A program made the position numbers and the translations under genes. Shown here piece by piece: positions 54,333 through 62,723 of a stretch of DNA of 64,000 bases. The stretch is taken from assembly GCA_963770485.1 (NCBI GenBank), contig CAVYPX010000009.1, forward strand, positions 372,001-436,000, written 5' to 3'. The notes beneath the pieces were generated by a model. It was not told the origin of the DNA. It made no database searches and was given only the letters and a program-made list of their open reading frames with translations. Source of the DNA: CAVVEC01 sp963770485. GTDB lineage: Bacteria > Acidobacteriota > Terriglobia > Terriglobales > Acidobacteriaceae. Within the stretch, counting starts at the first letter, position 1. Every line of letters begins with the position of its first letter.

Positions 54333-54980
54333 ATGAACACTGAACTCACACGCTCGATCCGGGAAAGCTACGACCGGCTTGCGGAAGAGTACGCAAACCG
54401 CATTGCGGATGAACTCCAACACAAGCCGCTCGATCGGGAATTGCTTGACCGCTTCGCCCGTGACGTCGAAGGATTGGGCGAAGTGTGCGACATGGGTTGT
54501 GGCCCCGGTCACGTAGCGCGCTACCTGCGTGATGCTGGTGCTTCGGTATTCGGCCTGGATCTATCGCCCGGGATGGTGGAACAGGCACGGAAGCTCAATC
54601 CGGATATTCCCTTTCGCCAGGGAAACATGATGGGGCTCGACATTCCGGATGAAACGCTGGCTGGGATCGCGGCCTTCTATGCAATTGTGAATATTCCGGA
54701 AGAGTCTCTGCCCTCGGTCTTTGGCGAAATGGTCAGAGTGCTGCGGCCACGCGGGCTCCTTTTACTTGCATTTCACATGGGTGATGAAGTTCTTCGCGAG
54801 GAGGAGTTGTGGGGGCAGCAAGTATCGATGGATTTCCTGATGTTTCCGGCAGGAGAAATCCGCCGCCTTCTTGATGCAGCGGGGTTCACCGTGGAAGAGG
54901 TAGTTGAACGCGAGCCCTATGCGCCCGAAGTGGAGTACCAAAGCCGGAGGGCGTATATCTTCGCCCGCAAACCCGGCTAG
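54333..54980 (+). CDS. Class I SAM-dependent methyltransferase
   Basis: 215 residues. Motif I is CDMGCGPGHVARYL, the acidic motif II is VFGLDLSPGMVEQA, and later motifs are FRQGNMMGLDI and VLRPRGLLLLAFHMG. A Rossmann-fold methyltransferase of the UbiE/Methyltransf_11 type. The substrate is unknown. It stands alone between two minus-strand genes. Confidence 0.88.
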   Translation: MNTELTRSIRESYDRLAEEYANRIADELQHKPLDRELLDRFARDVEGLGEVCDMGCGPGHVARYLRDAGASVFGLDLSPGMVEQARKLNPDIPFRQGNMMGLDIPDETLAGIAAFYAIVNIPEESLPSVFGEMVRVLRPRGLLLLAFHMGDEVLREEELWGQQVSMDFLMFPAGEIRRLLDAAGFTVEEVVEREPYAPEVEYQSRRAYIFARKPG

Positions 54981-55080
54981 AAGCGGCGGCTACTCCAGAA
55001 TCAGCTCAAAGACAGGGTAGCTCTGGGCGAGTTCATGCGTTCTTGTGCGGATGGTGAGGGCCGGCACCCGCCAAGCCGAC

Positions 55081-56188
55081 TCATGGCGAAGAGACAATGT
55101 CGTAAACCTTGCGCGCAAGGCCGATAAAATCCAGCGAACTTTGTCCTTCCAGGTTTGAAAGGACCACCACGCCAAACTGTTTTTCCGGCAGGAGGTACAG
55201 CACACTACTGACGCCCTGTTGATCCCCGCCGTGGCCAGCCTCTTGCAGTCCATGGTATTCACCAATGGGTCCGCCTCGAAAATAGCCCAAGCCATAGATT
55301 GTGGGTTTTCCGTCACGAGTTTTCGCGGGCGTGAGCATCTGATCCAATATCGGCTTCGAAACCAATTTCGCCGAATAGAGAGCTGACACAAAAGCCGCCA
55401 TGTCCCGCGCGCTGGAATTGATGCCGCTCCCTGGAGGCTTGTTGCTGACATCAACGAAGATGGCATTTTGCAATTCGCCGTGGGGAGAAACCCTGTATCC
55501 GTGCGCCCGGTGCGGGATAATCGCGAAGACGTCATCGAGGCGAGTGGCCGCCATCTGGGCCGGCTCGAAGATCGCCTGTTGCATATAGCGATCGTAACTG
55601 GTTCCCGAAGCACCCTCTATTACACAACCGAGCACGATGTAGCCATAGCTGCTGTACTGCATCCTGGTGCCGGGCTCAAACTCCAGAGGGTCGCCGGCGA
55701 ATTGGGTCAATGCCTGCTTGATGCTCGTGTAGTGCCGAGTGTTGATGCTCTCTTCTTCATTCCTATAATCGCGGATGCCGCTTTGATGGGATAAAAGCTC
55801 TCTGCTCGTAATGGGCCACGGTTTCCGGGGAAAGTCCGGACAGTATTTTTGAATTGGAGTATCGAGATCGAGCTTTCCTGATTCGACAAGCTTCATGGCC
55901 GCGGTTGCAGTGACCGACTTGGATATCGATGCGATGCGGTAAACCGTATCAGCGCTGGCGGGCACGCTGTTTTCAACGTCGGCGAAACCGTAGCCCTGCG
56001 TAAAGACGACACGCCCGCGATCACTGACTGCCAGGGATAGCCCTGGCACGCGGTGCTCGGAAACGTAGGAGGCCATCAGGCGGTCAATGGACTGCGCAAC
56101 GGTCAGGGGTGATTTGTGCAACCGCCGGAAAACTGAACGCTGCCAGCAATACAGCAAGCGTGGAACTTGTCGCTTCTTGAAAAGTCAT
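55081..56188 (-). CDS. Beta-lactamase-fold serine hydrolase (frame break near the N-terminus)
   Basis: The body (about 355 residues) has SxxK in IASISKSVTAT and HGG in GHGGDQQG; the YxN-like site reads YSSYGY. This is the class C/AmpC-like serine hydrolase family, often peptidases or esterases. A clean signal peptide (MTFQEATSSTLAVLLAAFSF then PAVAQ) starts at 56188 in a different frame and would join if one base near 56090-56110 is removed. Without it, the open frame runs from 56157 with no signal. Confidence 0.8.
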
Positions 56189-56348
56189 GGTTCGAACCGC
56201 AGAACGAGGATTGGGAGGCGTACAGCTGCCCCAATTGAGATTAGCATTCGGAATCTCTGGTGTGTAAGCGGAATACCATTTTCGGATGGCCGTTCGAGGG
56301 CCGGTTCAGCTCAGCAAATAAAAACTTTCCGAGCAAGATTCGCACTAC

Positions 56349-56378
56349 CTGACACCTTCCCCCGCCTCCGTCTACAAT
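56349..56378 (+). promoter_or_regulatory. Candidate osmC-like gene promoter
   Basis: CTGACA (56349-56354), 18 bp and TACAAT (56373-56378). It is 37 nt upstream of the OsmC start, with GAGGAGAG between: a conventional promoter plus ribosome site. Confidence 0.5.
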
Positions 56379-56415
56379 GGCAGAAGCCTACGACTTCATC
56401 TTTGAGGAGAGACGA

Positions 56416-56841
56416 ATGCAACGCAAGGCAAGTGCAGTGTGGAAAGGCGGGCTGAAGGATGGCAAGGGGGCGGTTTCGTCATCCAGCGGAGTGCTGAACG
56501 GTACTCCGTATTCATTTACTACGCGCTTTGAGAACACTCCCGGCACCAATCCTGAGGAATTGATCGCGGCGGCGCATGCCGCCTGCTTCTCCATGGCGCT
56601 TTCCGCGCAACTGGGCGGGGCCAATCTTACGCCCTCGAGCATCGAAACCGCAGCAACGCTGACCATGGAAAAACTCGACGCCGGCTGGACCATCACGGCA
56701 GTTCATCTGGAAGTCGTGGGTCGAGTGCCGGGCGCCGATCAGGCGGCTTTCCAGAAGGCGGCGGAGAACGCCAAGAGCGGTTGCCCGGTATCGAAGGTGC
56801 TCAAAGCCAACATTACGATGAATGCCAAGCTGGAGGGGTAG
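56416..56841 (+). CDS. OsmC/Ohr-family peroxiredoxin
   Basis: 141 residues. Catalytic Cys in AAHAACFSMAL and in SGCPVSKVLKAN, as in OsmC. The enzyme reduces organic hydroperoxides with its Cys pair. The start at 56416 has a strong GAGGAGAG; an in-frame ATG at 56377 overlaps the promoter and is unlikely. Short GGAGTCGGTAGTCA direct repeats (56847-56876) follow the gene. Confidence 0.92.
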   Translation: MQRKASAVWKGGLKDGKGAVSSSSGVLNGTPYSFTTRFENTPGTNPEELIAAAHAACFSMALSAQLGGANLTPSSIETAATLTMEKLDAGWTITAVHLEVVGRVPGADQAAFQKAAENAKSGCPVSKVLKANITMNAKLEG

Positions 56842-57013
56842 ATAGCAGGAGTCGGTAGTCAGGAGTCGGTAGTCAGGCCTCAGGCCCTATGTCGCCAAAC
56901 TTGGGACGCCCGGCCTGTAACCAAGACCCGGGATATTTCCTTGCATTCTTAGCGATTCCTTCGCGTGCTTCGCGGTTAAAGGCTTCTGACCGCCCTGAAA
57001 ACGTGCACCGTCC

Positions 57014-58150
57014 TCACTTGCAGACTTTCGTCGGTACGGCAATCAGGCCAGCCGGCCCGCCACCGTTTTTCATCACTGCGAACGGAGAGCCCGGCGCTTC
57101 TTTCAGAGCGGTTCCCTTGGCTGCGAGAACTCCTAGTGCCTCCTCGGTGTTGTTCTCCTCGGCGACAGCGATCCCGGTGCCGCGCTTGTTCGTTGCCAGC
57201 CCCAGGGTATATGTGATTTTACCGTTAAGCATGACGGTGTTGCTGTAGGTGAGGGCGCCATGGGAACCAACCTTCAGCACTGTCACCTGACCCGACTGAG
57301 TGTTGCTCACGTACAAAACTTTCCCATTGGCGCTGAGAAGCACGTTGTTGGAACTCTGGCCGTTGCTGTTGGTGAAGTTGTTGAGTTCCACCAGCTCTCC
57401 GCTGGAGCTGATGCTGAAGACTTCAACCTGGGTGTGAGAGGCCGCATCGCCGAAGTACGCGGTTGAACTGTTGCAGCTGATGTCGACCCCCGCCGCAGCT
57501 CCCTTCGGAGTGAACGGGCCGAGCTCCTTCAGTTCCCCTTTGGCGTAATCGATCTGGAAAGAGTCCACGAGACCGAGGTAGGTGACAATTAAATACTTGC
57601 CATCGGGCGTTGCTTTCATTCCGTCCGGCGAACCTGCGACAGTATAGGTGTTGACAACGTCGAGAGCGCAGGTTGGGCTGATTTTAAGAACGGATAGATG
57701 ACTGCTGCTGGAATTGCCAGCAAAAAGAAGCTGGTTCCCGCCCACCGCCAGCCCGACGCCGAAGCGCTGGCTGCCGGAATCGCCGTCCGAAAAAGGAGAG
57801 CCTTTAACGGCTTTCAGCAGTCCCCTGGAGGCAGTGATCGTGAATGCGGCAATAGTGCTGTCTCCGCCATTGGAAACGAATAGGCATTTGGAATTCTTGA
57901 TCCGGGCGGTAGCCAGCGGCGCCAACGCAAAGTAGCTGCTGCTGCCTGTGCTCTTCCCGCCGGTGGAGTAGGTCTTGATCACGTTTACCGCGCCCTTCTT
58001 ACTGACGTTCAAGACCGTCGTGCTATTCGTTTGGTTCACTACATTGTCGTTGGTATAAATGTATTGCTGGGCCGGCAAGGTGGCCGGGCATAGGACCAGC
58101 CCTGCCTCCACCAACAGAAGCACCCGCAAAACTCTTACTAAATTTCCCAT
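57014..58150 (-). CDS. Exported YncE/lactonase-type beta-propeller
   Basis: 378 residues. A signal peptide (LVRVLRVLLLVEAGLVLCPA) is followed by repeated propeller strands (SSYFALAPLATARI, VYTVAG-like, VLYVSNTQSGQVTVLKVGSH). It resembles the 6-phosphogluconolactonase/YncE fold without clear catalytic residues. Acidobacteria carry many of these. Start at 58150 by signal-peptide fit. Confidence 0.75.
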   Translation of the reverse strand: MGNLVRVLRVLLLVEAGLVLCPATLPAQQYIYTNDNVVNQTNSTTVLNVSKKGAVNVIKTYSTGGKSTGSSSYFALAPLATARIKNSKCLFVSNGGDSTIAAFTITASRGLLKAVKGSPFSDGDSGSQRFGVGLAVGGNQLLFAGNSSSSHLSVLKISPTCALDVVNTYTVAGSPDGMKATPDGKYLIVTYLGLVDSFQIDYAKGELKELGPFTPKGAAAGVDISCNSSTAYFGDAASHTQVEVFSISSSGELVELNNFTNSNGQSSNNVLLSANGKVLYVSNTQSGQVTVLKVGSHGALTYSNTVMLNGKITYTLGLATNKRGTGIAVAEENNTEEALGVLAAKGTALKEAPGSPFAVMKNGGGPAGLIAVPTKVCK

Positions 58151-58390
58151 GTTTTCCCTCGCGCTGGATCCATGTGGCCCTTTTTTGCGCCGCAGGCGCC
58201 TTCGAAGCACGCCGAATCGGACCCAAGAGCCAGTTGAGGCGATCGTGATTCAGCTCCGGCGCAGAAAGCTGAAATCCGAGGGAGGCAACACGCGTCAGAT
58301 TCTCGCATGACGCGACTCTTGCTCAGACCCTATTACAGCCCCAGGCCCCTGTCAATGTGTCCTCCGCACAGGAGAAGAAAGTCCTTTTAA

Positions 58391-58417
58391 TAAGAAAGGC
58401 GGCCTGCGTGGGCCGCC
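58391..58417 (-). terminator. Rho-independent terminator of the cold-shock gene
   Basis: Stem GGCGGCC/GGCCGCC with a 6-nt loop, followed on the minus strand by TTTCTTATT. It lies about 30 nt after the cspA stop. The 296-bp gap between the two minus-strand genes holds nothing else. Confidence 0.7.
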
Positions 58418-58446
58418 CTCTCTCCAACGCTTGATTTGTAAGTGGT

Positions 58447-58647
58447 TTACCCCGCCTTCACATTCTCGGCCTGCCACCCCTTGGGGCCCTTGACCACGTC
58501 GAATTGCACTTGCTGTCCTTCTTGCAGGCTGCGGAATCCACCCGCTTGAATGGCCGAGAAGTGCACAAACACGTCCTCGCCGTTCTGACGGCTGATAAAG
58601 CCATAGCCTTTGGCGTCGTTAAACCACTTTACTGTTCCTGTTTCCAT
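58447..58647 (-). CDS. cspA: Cold-shock domain protein (CspA family)
   Basis: 66 residues, full length. METGTVKWFNDAKGYGFISR with RNP1 (KGYGFI) and RNP2 (VFVHFSAI). Binds single-stranded nucleic acid as an RNA chaperone. AAAGGAAC lies upstream of the ATG. The 5' region is long (about 150 nt without a gene), which fits the structured leaders seen for cold-shock genes. Confidence 0.96.
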   Translation of the reverse strand: METGTVKWFNDAKGYGFISRQNGEDVFVHFSAIQAGGFRSLQEGQQVQFDVVKGPKGWQAENVKAG

Positions 58648-58892
58648 GGTGTTGCTTTGTTCCTTTTTCTTTTAGATAGCGCTGAGGGATTCGCAGGACT
58701 TCTGCAGGCAGGTCACGCTGTGTAGCGGGAGTTACTGGGAACTGCAAAAACCGGCAAACTTCAAACGCAACTGGATTGTACCTGTGTCTCCCCCAAAACA
58801 CCAACATTATTTAAGTAACCACTTATGTTTCAATAGATTACAGCCTAGTTTCCGGCATTCCCGTGTGTCGTCCCGACTGAAGCGAAACGTAG

Positions 58893-58935
58893 TGGAGAGC
58901 CTGCCCTGAGCGAGCGCAGCGAGTCGAACGGGGAC
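58893..58935. repeat. Loop-unit repeat copy near 58.9 kb
   Basis: CTGCCCTGAGCGAGCGCAGC then GAGTCGAACGGGG: a copy of the CTCAGGGC-containing unit in the opposite orientation. It is outside genes. Translation in one frame gives the same kind of PERSR-like peptide. Confidence 0.5.
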
Positions 58936-59037
58936 CTCTTTTTTCGATGGTGCGTCATTTCGAACCACATTCGTGCCAGACATTAGGTGTGGTTGCCCCT
59001 GCTGGACACTTTCCCCTCCTCCCTGCATCATAAACAC

Positions 59038-59955
59038 ATGCCCATCCGCTTCTTTGCAATCTTAATCCTGCTTTCCTCATCAGCTTTCGCGGGAATGGTC
59101 GAAGACGTTCGCACCGCTCTCGCCCACAACAACTTCACCCTGGCCGAGTCTGAACTGCGCAATTACCGCGACCATGAAGGCGTCACTCCGGAATACATCG
59201 AGGCTCTTTCCTGGGTGGCCCGTGCTTCATTTTCAGCCAATGCCCTTGATCAGGCCGAGACCTACGCTAAGCAAAGCGAGACCTTGGCTCGTGAGCAGCT
59301 CAAGCATCGCGCCCTCGACGCCGAGCCTCACTTGCCCCAGGCCCTGGGCGCCGCCCTCGAAGTCGAAGCCCAGGTGCTCGACGCCCGCGGTCAGCAACAG
59401 CAGGCCGTCGCGTTGCTGCAGCGCAGTCTGGTCACCTATCGCGCCACCTCGATTCGCGCCCGCCTGCAGAAGAACCTGAACTTGCTGGCGTTGTCCGGCA
59501 AACCAGCTCCGCCGCTCAGCACAACGGAATATCTTGGTCCGCGCCCGGTTCCGTTGATCCAACTGACGGGCTCTCCCGTTCTCCTGTTTTTCTGGGCGCA
59601 CTGGTGCGGCGACTGTAAGTACGAAGGTCCAATCATCAGCCGCTTAAGCTCGGAATTCGGGGCCAACGGATTGAAGATCGAAGCGCCAACTCAGCTCTAC
59701 GGCTACGCCGCTGGGGGCGAAGACGCCAAGCCGAAAGCCGAGTTCGACTACATCCGGCAAGTCTGGCAGCACTACTATCCCGGATTGCAGAGCGTCCCGG
59801 TCCCCGTCAGCACAGCCAACTTCAACGCCTACGGCGCCAGCACCACGCCGACTCTGGTTCTGGTCGACCGCAAAGGCCGCGTCGTCCTCTACCACCCCGG
59901 CCTGATGCAGTACGATGACCTCCGAGCCTCGATCGAAAAGGCCCTCACCCGCTGA
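59038..59955 (+). CDS. Exported TPR-thioredoxin-fold protein
   Basis: 305 residues. Signal peptide (MPIRFFAILILLSSSAFAG), a helical repeat region (residues about 20-160; TPR-like), then a thioredoxin fold with FFWAHWCGDCKYEGP (WCGDC active site) and a cis-Pro region (STTPTLVLVDRKG). Probably a TlpA-like thiol-disulfide exchanger acting outside the cytoplasm. Substrates unknown. Confidence 0.82.
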   Translation: MPIRFFAILILLSSSAFAGMVEDVRTALAHNNFTLAESELRNYRDHEGVTPEYIEALSWVARASFSANALDQAETYAKQSETLAREQLKHRALDAEPHLPQALGAALEVEAQVLDARGQQQQAVALLQRSLVTYRATSIRARLQKNLNLLALSGKPAPPLSTTEYLGPRPVPLIQLTGSPVLLFFWAHWCGDCKYEGPIISRLSSEFGANGLKIEAPTQLYGYAAGGEDAKPKAEFDYIRQVWQHYYPGLQSVPVPVSTANFNAYGASTTPTLVLVDRKGRVVLYHPGLMQYDDLRASIEKALTR

Positions 59956-60011
59956 AGCCAGGTGCGACGGCCAGGCTCACGTGTCTCCGGGTCCATCTGG
60001 TGGGTTTCGCC

Positions 60012-61214
60012 CTACCTCGCCACGACCGCCCGGTCCCTCAGAATCTCTTCCACCGCGCTGATCGCTGTCTCCAATTCCTGATCGGAGTTGTAGAAATGCG
60101 GTGACATGCGGACGCCCGCCTTGGGCCGCCAATCCACCAGGATTTCGCGCTTCAGCAACTCGCGGCTGACTTCCTGGGAATCGGGCATATCAATAGAAAC
60201 CGTGCCGCCGCGCTTCTCCGGATCGCGCGGCGTGTTCACGCTCCAGCCGTGCTGGTCAGCCAATTCGATCAGCCGCGCCGTCTGCTTCTTTGATTTTTCG
60301 CGAATCCGGGGAATGCCAACTTCGGTGATGATCTTCAGACCCGGCCTCGCCGCTTCAAGCGCCGGGACGTGCGAAGTACCGTTCATAAAGCGGAACGGCG
60401 GATCGGTGTAGCGGATCGGCCCGACCTCAAAGGCCATCGGGTTCTGGTGGGCAAACCATCCCGTGAACCTGGGTTGCAGCTTCTTGCCCAAGTCCGGACG
60501 CACATACAGGTAGCCCACGCCCGGGCCGCCGCAGAGCCATTTCAAAACCCCACCGCAGGCAAAATCGACATTCAAGTCCTGAACATCAACGGGCACCGTG
60601 CCGAGCGACTGGAAAATATCCAGCACCACGTAAGCGCCGACTTTATGAGCTTTCTCAATGATCGCCTTCGCATCCTGGATGTACGCGCTGCGGAAAATCA
60701 CGTGCGAAACCGGCACCAGCAGCGTCTCTTCATCAATGGCAGCCAACAGGCGTCCAGTGGGAACGGTGATTCCGTCATCGGTTTTCACCATGCGAACCCG
60801 CGCCCCCAGAGCCCGCTGAGCCTCCCAGAAATACATCACCGAGGGAAAATTCAGGTCGGTGTAAACGACCTTGTTGCGCTTGCCGGAAAAATCGAAGCAG
60901 GAAGCGACGACAGCCTGACAGGTGGTCACGTTCTGATGGCTGGAAACCGAACCCTTGGGCGCGTTCATAAGCGCGCCAATCTGGTCGCCGACCTCGGCAG
61001 CCAGCATCCACCATCGTTCCTCCCAGGCCCGCACGCCGCGCGTGGCCCAGGTATCGGCGTAGCCTTTCATGGCGTCGTAGACGCCGCGCGGCATGGCGCC
61101 GAGGGAATTGCTGATCATGTAGGTGGTTCGTTCGAGGATGGGAAACTCCGAACGGTAGCGAAGCAGTTCGTCAGTCGATTCACCGCTGATTTCTCGAGTC
61201 ATTTCACGGGTCAT
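60012..61214 (-). CDS. Class V aminotransferase-fold (kynureninase/CsdA-like) PLP enzyme
   Basis: 400 residues. The PLP Lys lies in VDFACGGVLKWLCGGPGVGY, with the acidic partner in VVLDIFQSLGTVPVDV. Fold type I, closest in feel to kynureninase-like or isopenicillin-epimerase-like members. It overlaps the permease gene by one base, so they form an operon. The reaction is unknown, but amino-acid breakdown after uptake is likely. Confidence 0.85.
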   Translation of the reverse strand: MTREMTREISGESTDELLRYRSEFPILERTTYMISNSLGAMPRGVYDAMKGYADTWATRGVRAWEERWWMLAAEVGDQIGALMNAPKGSVSSHQNVTTCQAVVASCFDFSGKRNKVVYTDLNFPSVMYFWEAQRALGARVRMVKTDDGITVPTGRLLAAIDEETLLVPVSHVIFRSAYIQDAKAIIEKAHKVGAYVVLDIFQSLGTVPVDVQDLNVDFACGGVLKWLCGGPGVGYLYVRPDLGKKLQPRFTGWFAHQNPMAFEVGPIRYTDPPFRFMNGTSHVPALEAARPGLKIITEVGIPRIREKSKKQTARLIELADQHGWSVNTPRDPEKRGGTVSIDMPDSQEVSRELLKREILVDWRPKAGVRMSPHFYNSDQELETAISAVEEILRDRAVVAR

Positions 61215-62578
61215 TAGGAAATTGTACTGCCGCGCCGGCGTTTTCGGACCAGCAGATAGCCGACGCTCAAGATAGCCAGATAAGGCAGCCCGCTGACAAT
61301 CGTGATCCGCGATTGCGGGACCCACCACGTGGAGGCAATGGCAAGGAGAATGCCGACAAATCCGATACCTGAGAGCAGCGCGCCTCCGGGCGCACGCATC
61401 GACAAAGCTGCCAGTTGCGCGGGGGAGAGCCCTCGCCGGAAGACGATGTGAGCCGCCAGCCCGACCCACCAAGCCAGCATTCCGCCGAACAACGAAGCTC
61501 CCAGAATGTAAAGGAATGCGGATTGCGGCGCCCACAGCTCCATGACAACCGCGAGAATCACGCCGATTCCGGAACCGAACAAGGCCAACCGCGGCGATCC
61601 AGCCGGATTCAAACGTCCAAACAGCGCCGGCGCGTATCCGCCTCGCGCCAGCGAAAACAGCATCCGGCTGGCGGCATAGAGGTTCGCGTTGGCTCCCGAA
61701 AGCGCCGCGGTCAAGACCACGAAATTCACCAATGTTGATGCCGCCGGAATGCCGGCGACTTCGAAGACGGTTACGAAGGGGCTTTGCGTGATCCCGGCAC
61801 GATTCCAGGGCAAAACTCCGACCAGCACTGCCGTTGCACCTATGTAAACGAACGCCAGCAGCGCGAACATGATCCGGGTAGCGCGCGGGACTTCCTTTGC
61901 GGCCCGGGCTTCTCCGGAAGATATCGCCACCATCTCGAGCCCCAGAAAGCTGAACAGGGCGAATGACACCGCCAGCAATGGCGAGAGCGGGCCATGCGGC
62001 AAGAAGCCGCCATTGATCTTGTACTGGGGAGTCGCGTGTCCGCCAACCAGCAGCCCGGTTCCTGCCAGCACAAACGCCACGATGGCGATGACTTTCACCA
62101 TCGCAAACCAGTATTCAAAGCGTCCGTAGTCGCCAACCGTCCGCAGGTTGACGAACAAGAGGACGATCGCGTATACGCCAACCCACACGACGCCCGGAAC
62201 GGTCGGGAACCAGTACCGAGAATAAGTGGAAGCAGCCACCAGTTCCGCTCCCACCGCGATCGAGACCGAGAACCAGTAGCCGTAGCGCGCCACGAAACCT
62301 GCCCAGGAATTCAGATAAAGCTCGGCGTAGAGGCCAAACGATCCGGCTGCGGGATGCGCGCTGGCCAGCTCGCCCAGCGCATTGGTCACGATCCACGCAA
62401 GAAAAGCACCGGCCACGTAGGTCAGGATTACCGCTGGGCCTGCAATCTGCACTGCGGCTCCCGATCCCAGCAACAGCCCGGTACCGATGGAACTGCCAAC
62501 CGCGACCATAGCCATCTGGCCGGCGCTGAGCTGATGTCGAAGTCCATGTTCCTGGTCCATTTGGTTTTGCTCGGGCAT
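61214..62578 (-). CDS. APC-family amino-acid permease
   Basis: About 454 residues with 12 hydrophobic helices. The APC signature is GSSIGTGLLLGSGAAVQIAG. The next gene downstream is the PLP enzyme, with a one-base overlap. A substrate shared by transport and the PLP enzyme is inferred. Starts at 62578 or 62587 are both possible. Confidence 0.88.
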   Translation of the reverse strand: MPEQNQMDQEHGLRHQLSAGQMAMVAVGSSIGTGLLLGSGAAVQIAGPAVILTYVAGAFLAWIVTNALGELASAHPAAGSFGLYAELYLNSWAGFVARYGYWFSVSIAVGAELVAASTYSRYWFPTVPGVVWVGVYAIVLLFVNLRTVGDYGRFEYWFAMVKVIAIVAFVLAGTGLLVGGHATPQYKINGGFLPHGPLSPLLAVSFALFSFLGLEMVAISSGEARAAKEVPRATRIMFALLAFVYIGATAVLVGVLPWNRAGITQSPFVTVFEVAGIPAASTLVNFVVLTAALSGANANLYAASRMLFSLARGGYAPALFGRLNPAGSPRLALFGSGIGVILAVVMELWAPQSAFLYILGASLFGGMLAWWVGLAAHIVFRRGLSPAQLAALSMRAPGGALLSGIGFVGILLAIASTWWVPQSRITIVSGLPYLAILSVGYLLVRKRRRGSTIS

Positions 62579-62723
62579 CCGGCACATATACCAGAAAGTT
62601 CTTTCTTCCCAAACAGTTATTCCGTGGATGACCTTCGTAATCGCGGGCGGTCGTTACTTCGTTGCTGGGCGGGTAACCTGCTCCTAGAATTCCTATGGGG
62701 TACTCCGCGCAGCACTTGCTCTC

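Noticed and set aside
58807..59037. Small minus-strand frame after cspA
   Set aside because: Contains a repeat copy and low-quality sequence with no family match; overlaps the promoter region of the thioredoxin-fold gene.
60369..61217. Plus-strand frame opposite the aminotransferase gene
   Set aside because: Antisense shadow of the PLP enzyme gene.
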